From NCBI GenBank assembly GCA_022788085.1, contig JALEWA010000004.1, positions 1 through 64,000 on the forward strand: DNA of 64,000 nt. Direction: 5' to 3'. The notes beneath the pieces were generated by a model. The model made no database searches, had not been told where the DNA came from, and worked only from the letters and a program-made list of their open reading frames with translations. This stretch comes from Lachnospiraceae bacterium. GTDB lineage: Bacteria > Bacillota > Clostridia > Lachnospirales > Lachnospiraceae. The translations under genes and the position numbers were made by a program. Numbering within the stretch: the stretch's first letter is position 1; each line of letters begins with the position of its first letter. Of this stretch, positions 36,737 to 46,170 are shown piece after piece.

Positions 36737-38558
36737 TTACTCATAAATCGGGTATTCTTTCCCATCTTTGATCATAACCGGAATAATATCAATTGGTGCA
36801 GGAACGGTAACCGTCTGTCCGCCCTCATATACCTTTTTGGTATAAGCATCTGTCCACGATGCACCTTTTGGAAGATAAATGGTTCTTGTCGTTGCTCCTG
36901 CTTCCATAACCGGAGATACGAGCAAATCAGATCCAAACATATAAGAATCCTCAATCTCCCAGCTTTCCTTATCTTCCGGGAAATCAAAGAACAGCGGACG
37001 CATGACCGGTGCCCCTGTTTCACTGGCTGTCTTCATACATTCTCTGATATAAGGACGAAGCCTTTCCCTGATAAAGAGATATTTCGTTAGGATTTCATAA
37101 TTTTCTTCGCCAAAGCTCCATACCTCATTATCCTGACCACTTGTAAGCTGACGCACTCCATTTCTGAATTCCTGTTCTCTTTCATACCAAGGAGAACGTT
37201 CTCCATGCATACGGAATACCGGGCAGAATGCACCCCATGCAAACCACCGTACCAACAGCTCCTGGAAATCGGGATCCTTGATATTTCCACCCAAAAAGCC
37301 TCCAATATCCGAAGTCCACCACGGAATACCTGCCATTCCCACATTTAAACCTGCCTGAAGCTGCTCTCGCATGGAGCGGAAAGAGGAATAAATATCACCT
37401 GACCATGTCAGTACTCCATACTTCTGGCTTCCTGCCCATGCGCAGCGAACAAGACTCATAATCTCTGTCTCACCCTCTGCTTTCAGACCCTCATAAAAGC
37501 CCTTTGCATAGCCAACAGGATAGGTGTTGGTGCATTGCATTGCCGGTCCTGCATAATAGCGGTAATTATCAAAGTCATAAGGACCATATTCCGGTTCTGC
37601 CTCATCCAGCCAGAAACAGCGAATGCCCTTCTTGTAATAATTCTCCTTGCATTTCTCCCATACGAACTTCTGTGCTCCCGGATGTGTTGCATCATAGAAA
37701 ATGGTATTCCCCATCCATGTCATATGGTTGGAATTGCCCCTATCGGCATTGACAAGATAGCCCTTATCATTCATTTCGCCAAAGTTCTCACTTCTCTCAT
37801 CAATGGTAGGCCACACAGATACTACGGTTTCAATACCAAGCTCCTTCAATTCCTTTACCATGCCTTCCGGATCAGGCCAGTCAAGCGGCTCAAACTTGAA
37901 GTCACCCTGCATCGTCCAATGGAAGAAATCTACTACGATCACATCCATTGGAAGTCCACGCTTCTTATGCTCTCTGGCAACAGCAAGAAGTTCATCCTGC
38001 GTACGGTAACGGAGCTTACACTGCCAATAACCAAGACCATATTCCGGCATCATCGGTGTTCTTCCTGTTGCAAGAGAATACTGCGCCTCGATTTCGGCAG
38101 GTGTATCACCGGCAGTAATGAAATAATCAAGCTTCTTTGTACTCTTCGCATACCATTCTGTCTTATTCGTACCAAAGGTGGCCGTACCGATTGCAGGATT
38201 ATTCCAAAGGAAACCATATCCTCTGTTAGAAGCTCTCCCTTCTGGTTGTAGAAGGATATCCAGCCTCATGGGAAACCTTTGCTGTGATCTTACCGTTTAC
38301 AAGCTTTGCCTGTGTTCCTGTCTGATGATATTTTGCATATTCTTCTCCCTTGTACCAGGGATCGGTAACATCTATCGTTTCAAAGGAAATCTCTACCGGA
38401 ACTTTATCCATTTTTTCTGTCAAGGCCCAGTCATTTTCATCCATTTTCGGTTCTGCTGTCATTCTGACACGAAGCGAATTTGCTCCCCACGGTTCTATAA
38501 CCACCTTTGCCTTTCCTTCTGCAATCATTAATTTGTCTTCCTCTTGATAAATACGCAT
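36737..38558 (-). pseudogene. GH31 alpha-xylosidase-like gene, frameshifted and internally deleted
   Basis: The gene starts at 38558 (AGGAAACG before the ATG) with about 97 good residues of the GH31 N-terminal domain (IEPWGANSLRVRM and so on). Near 38262-38267 a base appears lost: the next frame reads WISFYNQKGELL, the expected continuation. Near 38228-38240 the reading jumps again to SNRGYGFLWNNPAIG. This skips roughly 90-130 residues that relatives have before that motif. The rest (to 36737) is open and complete, including the nucleophile region FWLDEAEPEYG and the acid/base region WSGDIYSSF. The catalytic barrel survives but cannot be made as one chain. The GH74 gene lies 29 bp upstream. 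The pattern fits a xyloglucan alpha-xylosidase. An assembly error is possible but less likely, because the neighbouring GH35 is also deleted. Confidence 0.82.
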
Positions 38559-38587
38559 ATCTCGTTTCCTACCTTCCCACAGATTTG

Positions 38588-40927
38588 CTAATGTACTTCT
38601 TCTCCATATTTTACGCCATTTGAACCGGTTGCCAGATAGAACCTTCCAAAAACACGACAATCACCGTCAATGCTGTTTATATCCCCAAACATTTGTCTGT
38701 CCGTATTGATTCGTTCAAAACTCTTCCCTTCATCAAGCGTGCGGTAAAAGCCATATACACCATCCATAACTGCATTGCAGTAAATGGCTTTCTTATCCTT
38801 ATAATAATCACCGTTTGGCGAACCAAGTCCAAGCCCCACGCGGAATACTACATCTCCATCCTTTGACAGCTTCTTAAGACTGACTCCGTCTGTTTCTTCG
38901 TTATATTTAAGTTTCCAAAGACCACCTTCGCCAACTACCAGATAAAAGACTCCCTTTTTCCCCGTTTCACCACGAACCTCTGTCTTGTTCGCGCAATCAA
39001 TCAGTCCGAAATTCACCTTTGGAAATTCCTCCGGTAATGTATATTCATGATAGCTGTAGCCTCCATCCTTGCTGATATAGAAATCAGAATGTTCCCCGAA
39101 GCCATAAAATAAACGACTGTCCACTCTGTCAGCATAGACCTTGAGCTTTCCTGTAAGCTTTAGCTCACCGGAAGCCTCATACACCTTACAGCATTGGAAC
39201 TTCCTTCCACCATCATTGCTCATAATCAGCCTTGTAACAGGCAGTTCGATTCCATCTGCTACTGACCATACGATATTCCTGCCATCCGGTGACATTGCTA
39301 CCCAGCCGGAATTGACATTTGGACACTCAATAAAGTGCAATGCTTCATCTAAATCCTTTGTTAAGCCAAATGGCATCGGCAATCGTTCAAAGGTTCTGCC
39401 CTGGTCTTTAGAAAGAATGAGTCCACCCTTTGTCTTACCTGTCCAATTGCCGCGTGGCGTTACAATCAACCATTCAGGATGCTCATCGGAAAAATCTGCA
39501 TTGATACAGGTAATATAGCGATTTCCCTCCTTGTCTGCAAAGGAATTATCACAGGGTTTGTCAAGCTCTGCAAAGGCAAAGCCACCCAGATCACCAAGAA
39601 CATCAATGACCTGTATCTCGCCCTTTGGCATGCTGTAGACATTTAAATGGACTGTTTCTTCCAAACCGTCATTCCAATCGGTGAAGAAGCAATCCTTGTC
39701 CTTTAGGTTTCTTGTACGAAATACTCCTGTTCCTGTGTTGAACCATGCTTCATTATCATCAAATGGATTGATTTTTATATCACTGAGCCAATGAATCAGA
39801 GAGTGTCCTCCATTACATTCCGGTCGCATATATGGCGCGCGAAAACGAATCTCTCCATCTTCCAGATCATATAAAATCTGCTGCCAGCTTGCGCCATAGT
39901 CTTTTGAAAGAAAAACGCTGTCTCCATCGTCCTTGACAATGGTAGAAGTAACCAGTAATCCCGGGGTCTGTTCTGAAACAGAGATTCCCGAAAATCCATA
40001 TTCCAATACCTCGCCCTTGGAAATTGCTTCCTGACCAATGCCCGTTACAGGTTTTGCACTTGCCGGCGTAATCTCACAGAATACACTGATTTTACCATCT
40101 GCATCAAATTCATAACGGGCAATCCTACCGTCAATCGTATCACCGGAATCACAGCTATAACCATTTTCTATCACATAAGAGCGTTTACCGGTAGAAGCAA
40201 AGGTTATGTAAAGATAGCATTCATCCATGCACCAGTGTTGCGCTACCAGTCCATCGAAGCGACAGCCCTCTATTTTTCTACTCTCAGGCTGTGTCAGCTT
40301 TTCAAAACTTTCACCATTATCATAGGAAACATAAAGACTGTGACCACGCATGTTGTTTTTCTCATCCTTTGTCGTAACACCTGCGGTTCCGACAAGCAAT
40401 GCATTCCTTACCTGCGATACAAAGGTAAGATAATCTTCCGGCAGTGCAGTCAGCTTTCTCCAATCCTTTCCGACATTTCGGCTAATCCAGAGTCCCTCCT
40501 TCTGACTGGCAAAATATAAGGTATCTGCATCATCCTTATCTACAAGAAGCCGCTCTCCTGTTCCACGCCCATTCAGATTTCCATGTATCATGACTGGTAT
40601 TCTTTCATAACGAAAGCTTTCTCCATAGTCCTCTGAAATAGCAAGCACACCCGACTTTTCAGCATTAACACCACAGGCAATGTAAAGCATTTCAGGTTTA
40701 TCATCATCCAAAGCAAAAGATATCGGAAAGCTCTCACTCAAATCCTCCATCGTTACATGTGGAATGAGGCTAATCCATCTTTGCTTCTCTGCATCAAACC
40801 GATAGGTACCGCCAATATCCGTTCTCGCATAAAGAAGATTCTTTTTCTTCTTATGATAGAGTAATCCCGTTACGTATCCACCACCGGGAATCGGGAGATT
40901 CCTGTATTCATATGCTATCTGTTTCAT
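38588..40927 (-). CDS. GH74 xyloglucanase-like enzyme, cytoplasmic
   Basis: 779 residues forming two seven-bladed propellers. The family opening GGGYVTGLLYH...LLYARTDIGGTYRF contains the first catalytic Asp (ARTDIGG). The second is in WLSDIKINPFDDNEAWFNTG, near residue 415. Several Asp-box-like turns (SxDxGxxF/W) are visible. There is no signal peptide, so it would act on imported xyloglucan oligosaccharides. AAGGAGG lies 7 nt before the ATG at 40927. It is flanked by GH35 and GH31 genes that are both broken, so this enzyme may be the last working member of a xyloglucan locus. I see no frameshift in it. Confidence 0.9.
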   Translation of the reverse strand: MKQIAYEYRNLPIPGGGYVTGLLYHKKKKNLLYARTDIGGTYRFDAEKQRWISLIPHVTMEDLSESFPISFALDDDKPEMLYIACGVNAEKSGVLAISEDYGESFRYERIPVMIHGNLNGRGTGERLLVDKDDADTLYFASQKEGLWISRNVGKDWRKLTALPEDYLTFVSQVRNALLVGTAGVTTKDEKNNMRGHSLYVSYDNGESFEKLTQPESRKIEGCRFDGLVAQHWCMDECYLYITFASTGKRSYVIENGYSCDSGDTIDGRIARYEFDADGKISVFCEITPASAKPVTGIGQEAISKGEVLEYGFSGISVSEQTPGLLVTSTIVKDDGDSVFLSKDYGASWQQILYDLEDGEIRFRAPYMRPECNGGHSLIHWLSDIKINPFDDNEAWFNTGTGVFRTRNLKDKDCFFTDWNDGLEETVHLNVYSMPKGEIQVIDVLGDLGGFAFAELDKPCDNSFADKEGNRYITCINADFSDEHPEWLIVTPRGNWTGKTKGGLILSKDQGRTFERLPMPFGLTKDLDEALHFIECPNVNSGWVAMSPDGRNIVWSVADGIELPVTRLIMSNDGGRKFQCCKVYEASGELKLTGKLKVYADRVDSRLFYGFGEHSDFYISKDGGYSYHEYTLPEEFPKVNFGLIDCANKTEVRGETGKKGVFYLVVGEGGLWKLKYNEETDGVSLKKLSKDGDVVFRVGLGLGSPNGDYYKDKKAIYCNAVMDGVYGFYRTLDEGKSFERINTDRQMFGDINSIDGDCRVFGRFYLATGSNGVKYGEEVH

Positions 40928-41034
40928 GTACAATCCTCCTTGTTCCATGTAAGAGCAATTCTTTTCCATACTGTAGCATAAACACATCAAAATGAATACA
41001 TAAGTTATTAGAGAGAAAATTTGTAAAAATCAGA

Positions 41035-42641
41035 CTAAACCTGAGTCTTTTGCTCCTGCTCCACACTTGCTGAAAGCAATTCACATCCCTTCTTAGGCGG
41101 CAAATCATAATAGACACCCTCTTTATAGGGATACACTACCAGACTCAGTTCACGTGGATAGCCATATCGTTTTAAGGCAACTATCCATTCCTCACCATTC
41201 GAGAACCAATCTGTCAGAATCCTGTCTCCATCATAAAGCTCTGCCTTATCACCTGCATAATCCATATGCAGATATATCTCATGAAGCTTATCCTCTTCAT
41301 CCTTTTGCATAGAAAGACTAATATGATACACCTCGCAATGCTCATCTGCACCAAGGCTTCTGTCTTCTGCATGAACCTGATTTGTCACATCAATCATCTT
41401 TTGCTTTTCTTCCCCGCTATATTCCGTATAGGAGACTGACACATTTGTCAGCATATAAAGTATGCCATCCTGCTCAAAAAGCGGCTTTTTTGTGATGTAT
41501 AATCTGTCACCAAACTGATAAACATACTCTGCCTCCTCTTTTGAAAGAATCACTATATTGTCATAGGCTTCTCCTTCATAATCAAAATAGGGATTTCCAC
41601 CATTTTCATAAAAGAAATAGCGTTCTCCTATTTTCGTAAGCAAGGAGACATTCGTTCTTAACAATCTGCACTTTCCCATCTGCAGTCCAAAAGGAATCAC
41701 TGCACACTCACCGGAATCACAACAGATATGCTCCAGGATAAGAGGCTCCTTTCCTATTCCGTAAATCTCCACCTGCAAATCCTTGATTGGCTCCATCCTG
41801 CGTAAACGCTGATGATTATTTATAAACAGAAAGCCTTCCTGAGTTTCATGGCAGTATCTCACGCTGATACGGGGTGTCGTCATATCCTCTGCATTTTCAG
41901 GTTGTATATCCGGGAAGTACGCCTGTGCCTGTGCTAACGTCTCTGAGAATGCATGAATCATCAAATGTAATCTTTTTAGTCTATGATAGCTTTCATTCAA
42001 TTTACCGGACTCACGAATGCAAGTCTGAAAGTCATAGCTTTTCACAGGTAAATCATTAAAATATCCTGTTACTCTTGCTTCCTGCAGATTGCTGTATTTT
42101 CCATCAGGATTATATCCACCATGATACATATAATAACCTAACAGGTTTGCTCCTGCCCCAAGCATACAGACTGATTGTGCTTCTATATCTCTTGCAAAAG
42201 GATATGTTCTTCTATGCGCCGTTACCTGCAAACCTCCACCAAGCTCTGCTGTCAGATATGGATTTTTTGCTTTGGAAAAGGTTATTTCTTCTTCCTTTTC
42301 AATCTTGAGGTCTGCTCCAATATTCTCGTCCTCACGAAAAGGCATGAACAGAAAGTTCTCACATGCAGGCATTTCATCCACATGTCCTGCCCATGGCGCA
42401 TCTACATATCCACCAAGAACAGGAATGGTCTCACCATCAAGCACAATCGCTCCACCCCATCCGGTAGTCGTATAATAAGGCACTTCAAAGCCAAGCTCCA
42501 GTGCAAGTGATTTCAAAGCCTTCATATGTGCAATGCCTTCCGCTTTATCTGAAGGTCCACCAGCACGCATTTTCAGTAATACTTCCTTCCACTGATTGGC
42601 AGCTTTTCTAATACTGCTTTTTCCCCAATTGTAACCTTCAT
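41035..42641 (-). pseudogene. GH35 beta-galactosidase gene with N-terminal/internal deletions
   Basis: A proper start survives at 42641 (GGAGG 8 nt upstream), encoding MKVTIGEKAVLE, the typical GH35 N-terminus. This frame stops after 22 codons. From about 42570 another frame carries the family downstream of the acid/base: GGPSDKAEG, IAHMKALKSLALELGFEVPYY, TTTGWGG, then NPYLTAELGGG (nucleophile region) and the beta-domains down to 41035. About 150 or more residues, including the segment that should contain the acid/base Glu (normally ENEY, just before GGPSD), are missing. A fragment reading ANQWKEV may be a surviving piece of the deleted barrel. The open frame from 42732 has an artificial N-terminus. 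A beta-galactosidase for xyloglucan side chains is inferred from the neighbours. Confidence 0.82.
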
Positions 42642-42718
42642 TTCCGTTTCCTCCATTTGATTTTATGTTTATGAAGATCCCGCATTTGCGGCACGCTTCT
42701 GTGAAAAATATGATTACG

Positions 42719-42749
42719 AAAATGAACGGCATAACCAGCCGTTCATTTT
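42719..42749 (-). terminator. Terminator of hybrid histidine kinase gene
   Basis: A perfect 12-bp stem (42719-42730 with 42738-42749) has a 7-nt loop and ends in TTTT on the minus strand. It overlaps the kinase stop codon and separates it from the GH35 remnant. Confidence 0.8.
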
Positions 42750-44910
42750 ATTCTTCTCTAACTCCAAGATACTTAATCAGAACCTGTCGCATTTCTTCAA
42801 TATCAATCGGTTTTGATAGAAAGTCATCAAAGCCTTCTGCCAGCATCTCTTCTCTTACCCCACTTACTGCATTTGCCGTAAGCAAAACGATGGGAAGTCT
42901 TTCAAAGATTCCACCCATATGGCGTATCGCATGTAATGTTTCCACACCATCCATTTCCGGCATCATATGATCCATGAATATCATATCATATGCTTTTCCT
43001 GCCTGTAATAATAATACGCAATTTCTTCCTGACTGAATGATATCTGCTTCGATACCAAGACAGTTCAGGATTCCCTGCGCGACCTCACAATTAAGCTCAT
43101 TATCATCCACAATCAGTACTCGTCCTTTGTTAATGACAACATCGTCCAACTTCCTTGTTTCCTTCTGCGCCTCTTCTTCTGTGCCAATTCCTTGCCAAAG
43201 GTCAATAATGAATTTAGTTCCTTTTCCATATTCACTTTCAAAGGTAATATTACCATCCATCATTTCCACAAAGCTTTTCACAATAGAGAGTCCAAGTCCG
43301 CTTCCTTCTATCTGGTAATTATGTTTTTTATCAAACTGTTCGAACTTGCCAAACACCTTGGAATAGTTTTTCTCTTCAATGCCAATTCCCGTATCTTCTA
43401 CTTCTATGTGAAGCATCACATGTTTCCGGGTTCTTTCCTTCAGCTTAATGTGCAGTGTTATACTGCCTTTCTCTGTATATTTTATACTGTTGTTCAGCAG
43501 ATTCGTCAAAACCTCCTGAAGCTTTACCTTATCCCCAAATAAACATCCCGGAATCTGATTATCAATGTCCATTCGCAAGACAAGACCGGCTTTTCCTGCC
43601 TGCGCTCCCATCATAGAGCGAAGTTCTTCCATCATGGTCTGGAAACGATAATTCACATTTACAAGCTCCATCTTGCCTGATTCAATCTTTGTAATATCAA
43701 GAATTTCATTGATCAGATGGAGAAGCGTATGTGACGCTGTTTTGATATTGTTAAGATATCCCCGAACCAGCTGTGTATCCTGATTTCTAAGTGCCAGCTC
43801 TGAGAATCCTACAATGGCATTCATCGGCGTTCTTATTTCATGTGACATATGTGCAAGAAAATTTGTCTTTGCCCGATTTGCCTCTTCTGAAGCTTCCTTA
43901 AGCCGAATCATTTCATTTGTATACTGATTAATAAAGGTCATATCAAAGATCCATGCAAGATAACCCTGTATTTCATTTCTTTCCCCGTCTCCTTTGACAT
44001 CAGAAATGCGGATCTCATAGTGGCGCCCATCCTGTTCAAATACATTTTCCTTTGTCATAAAGATACGCTCAATTGCCTTTTGCGGTCTTTCACTTTCCAA
44101 TTCCGGCAGCAGGCTCTTTGCAACCGGATTACTATATATGACCTCTCTTTTCTTGCTGTCGACTACAATCAGACCATCCTTTGTATCCTCGAGGACTCGT
44201 TCCCGTGCAAGCTGCATAGTATCCAGCAGACCATACATTTTTACATCTACCAGAATCAAAACTTCTGCACAGGCAATAACAAAAGTAGTAGGGTCAAAAT
44301 TCTGTAATAAGTTACTGAATATAAATATTACTGACATAATCATGGGGGCAAGAGCCGCCCAAATCAGAAGCTGAAGGCGAAGTCTTACTTTCTTTAATGT
44401 CTTCGGTGTCCTATGTAATTCATAAATTACAATGCTCCCATAGAAAATCACACAAAACAGAAATTCTATCATCCAGACATAATACAGAATGCCTTTCCCT
44501 AAAATAAGTACGATTCTGCCATTTTCCAATACTTTATGCCCGATCGAACTATAAAACAATGAATTTCTGCTACAAGTCATAACCGAACCAATAATAAAGA
44601 CATTTAATATGGAAAAGATATTGATTAAGTTCTTTGATATCTTAATTCTACTAAATCCCGCTATAAAAAGCAGAATATATATCATGATAAAGCATTTTCC
44701 GACATAACCAACCTTTACAGCCGTTATTGCCCCATCCTCACTATGGGCATAGAATTCCAATGCATTTGCTACTGTAGAAAGAAATCCACAAATATAGGCC
44801 ATCATGAGGTTTTTCTGGTTCGTGGAAGCTTCCTCTTGTATAACAACAATACAGCAGATAAAACATATTGCCATTCCAAGCAAATCTATCAAACCAAATA
44901 TGTTTTCCAA
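42748..44910 (-). CDS. Hybrid sensor histidine kinase with 7-helix sensor and receiver domain
   Basis: 720 residues. Seven membrane helices (about 1-225) form a 7TM-type sensor. A PAS-like domain (about 235-330), a HisKA with phospho-His in SHEIRTPMNA (about residue 353) and an HATPase with DTGIGIEEKN and GSGLGLSIVK follow. A C-terminal receiver has the phospho-Asp in MIFMDHMMPEMDG (about residue 645) and the VLLTANAV switch. All key residues are present, so it should be active. The start is TTG at 44910, with AAGG 7 nt upstream. There is no partner regulator next door, so output goes through an Hpt or response regulator elsewhere. The signal is unknown. Confidence 0.92.
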   Translation of the reverse strand: MENIFGLIDLLGMAICFICCIVVIQEEASTNQKNLMMAYICGFLSTVANALEFYAHSEDGAITAVKVGYVGKCFIMIYILLFIAGFSRIKISKNLINIFSILNVFIIGSVMTCSRNSLFYSSIGHKVLENGRIVLILGKGILYYVWMIEFLFCVIFYGSIVIYELHRTPKTLKKVRLRLQLLIWAALAPMIMSVIFIFSNLLQNFDPTTFVIACAEVLILVDVKMYGLLDTMQLARERVLEDTKDGLIVVDSKKREVIYSNPVAKSLLPELESERPQKAIERIFMTKENVFEQDGRHYEIRISDVKGDGERNEIQGYLAWIFDMTFINQYTNEMIRLKEASEEANRAKTNFLAHMSHEIRTPMNAIVGFSELALRNQDTQLVRGYLNNIKTASHTLLHLINEILDITKIESGKMELVNVNYRFQTMMEELRSMMGAQAGKAGLVLRMDIDNQIPGCLFGDKVKLQEVLTNLLNNSIKYTEKGSITLHIKLKERTRKHVMLHIEVEDTGIGIEEKNYSKVFGKFEQFDKKHNYQIEGSGLGLSIVKSFVEMMDGNITFESEYGKGTKFIIDLWQGIGTEEEAQKETRKLDDVVINKGRVLIVDDNELNCEVAQGILNCLGIEADIIQSGRNCVLLLQAGKAYDMIFMDHMMPEMDGVETLHAIRHMGGIFERLPIVLLTANAVSGVREEMLAEGFDDFLSKPIDIEEMRQVLIKYLGVREE

Positions 44911-44956
44911 TGTTTAACCTTACCTTTCTGTGATCCTTGTCATAAAGAATCATACA

Positions 44957-44991
44957 AAAAAATAGTACAAAACTGTGTTTTGTACTATTTT
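44957..44991 (-). terminator. Terminator of DUF4422 gene
   Basis: A perfect 15-bp stem (44959-44973 with 44977-44991) has a 3-nt loop and is followed on the minus strand by seven T. It lies 40 bp after the stop codon. Confidence 0.9.
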
Positions 44992-45029
44992 ATCACAATT
45001 TTATAGTATTTTGTATAGGAATTCCAAAA

Positions 45030-46148
45030 CTATTCTGTACAAATATCCAAAAGAGTAGCAGCCTGAGTACTTTCTTCCTCATTTGTCGCATAGATTCGTA
45101 TTGCTGCAAGCAGTGCAATATCACTTACTCTTTCCTGCTTCAGCCACACCTTGTCCTGAGCTATGCTCTGAATATCTCCACGAATCACCTTTTGCACAAT
45201 TCCATTCAACTGTCTGAAAAAGCTTATAATCTCCTGATACTCCTTACGTATATCCAGAAAACACACTCCATTCTTTTCAAGCTCAAGACTTGCTGTGGAC
45301 ACTGCCTGTAAGCAAAGCTTGCACTCTCCTGTAATATCGGAAGCTTCCATTAATACATCCGGTCTTATTTTCAGGCAACGTGCAAAGTATTCCTTTGCTC
45401 CTGAAACATCTTTTGCAGCAAAATACTCTGCCATTTTATCCTTAATCTCTCTTGTTTCCATCTTCTCACCAATGATGGCTACACGACATTCATACGCCTT
45501 CAGCTTACGTACAGTTACCCATACATAAAGCAGGAACTCCGAAATAAAACCAAACACCCTCTTGTGATAGTCATCCTCAAAGGTCAGGTCAATTCTCTTC
45601 TGCAGTTCAAAAAAAATGGAGAACAGCCATTGTACATACTCATCAAATAAAGCCTTCTTTGCTACCATGATATTTCCAAAATAAGTCTTATTCTTATGCA
45701 CTAAATCGATAAAGGTATCATAATATTCCGGATATTTTTCAAGAATGATTCTTCCTGTCTCATCCAATGTCTCTACTCTGTGGTGAGCGCCAAAGCCATA
45801 ATGATATGAATTCGGCAGTTCGAGCTGCTTTGTTGTAATAATATCATATCGGCTAAGAATTTCCTCATACTGCCTTTCCGAAAAGACAAAGCCTTCTTCA
45901 CTTGTCAGGTATCTTCGGTAATGGCAGATTCCTACATAATCTGCATCATGGTAATTCTTCCAAACCCAATACACGCCTGACAATTCTGCATAATAGCAGT
46001 TCAAGTCAGAAATGTTATCTCCCGTATCATCACCTAAATACCCGAAATCTTCCTTTGCCTGCTTATGTCCCACATGAAGCGGTACATACATTGGATTTGC
46101 CGGCACGTCAAACCTCTTGTGTGTCATTGCAAAAATCTTTACCGACAT
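45030..46148 (-). CDS. DUF4422 glycosyltransferase-like protein with C-terminal extension
   Basis: 372 residues. The N-terminal 230 residues match DUF4422, seen in capsule and exopolysaccharide clusters and probably glycosyltransferases. Motifs visible are SDLNCYYAELSGVYWVWKN, VGICHYRRY and an FGNIMVAKK segment. The last 140 residues are helical and have no recognised relative. AAGGGGG lies 8 nt before the ATG at 46148; the upstream extension to 46262 overlaps the hydrogenase gene and is rejected. It is isolated here from any polysaccharide cluster, lying 22 bp after the hydrogenase stop, possibly in the same transcript. Substrate unknown. Confidence 0.8.
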   Translation of the reverse strand: MSVKIFAMTHKRFDVPANPMYVPLHVGHKQAKEDFGYLGDDTGDNISDLNCYYAELSGVYWVWKNYHDADYVGICHYRRYLTSEEGFVFSERQYEEILSRYDIITTKQLELPNSYHYGFGAHHRVETLDETGRIILEKYPEYYDTFIDLVHKNKTYFGNIMVAKKALFDEYVQWLFSIFFELQKRIDLTFEDDYHKRVFGFISEFLLYVWVTVRKLKAYECRVAIIGEKMETREIKDKMAEYFAAKDVSGAKEYFARCLKIRPDVLMEASDITGECKLCLQAVSTASLELEKNGVCFLDIRKEYQEIISFFRQLNGIVQKVIRGDIQSIAQDKVWLKQERVSDIALLAAIRIYATNEEESTQAATLLDICTE

Positions 46149-46170
46149 GACTTGTTCCCCCTTAATTGTA

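Noticed and set aside
37535-38251. Long plus-strand frame of 238 residues across the GH31 region
   Set aside because: It is an antisense shadow of the GH31 coding sequence, without start signals or recognisable domains.
38226-38660. A separate 144-residue gene next to a 510-residue GH31
   Set aside because: The two frames together spell one GH31 protein broken by a shift and a deletion; the first 34 residues of the short frame lie inside the GH74 gene and upstream of a proper start.
42642-42732. Intact GH35 start at 42732
   Set aside because: These residues have no GH35 similarity and overlap the terminator of the kinase gene; the real start, MKVTIGEKAVLE, is in another frame at 42641.
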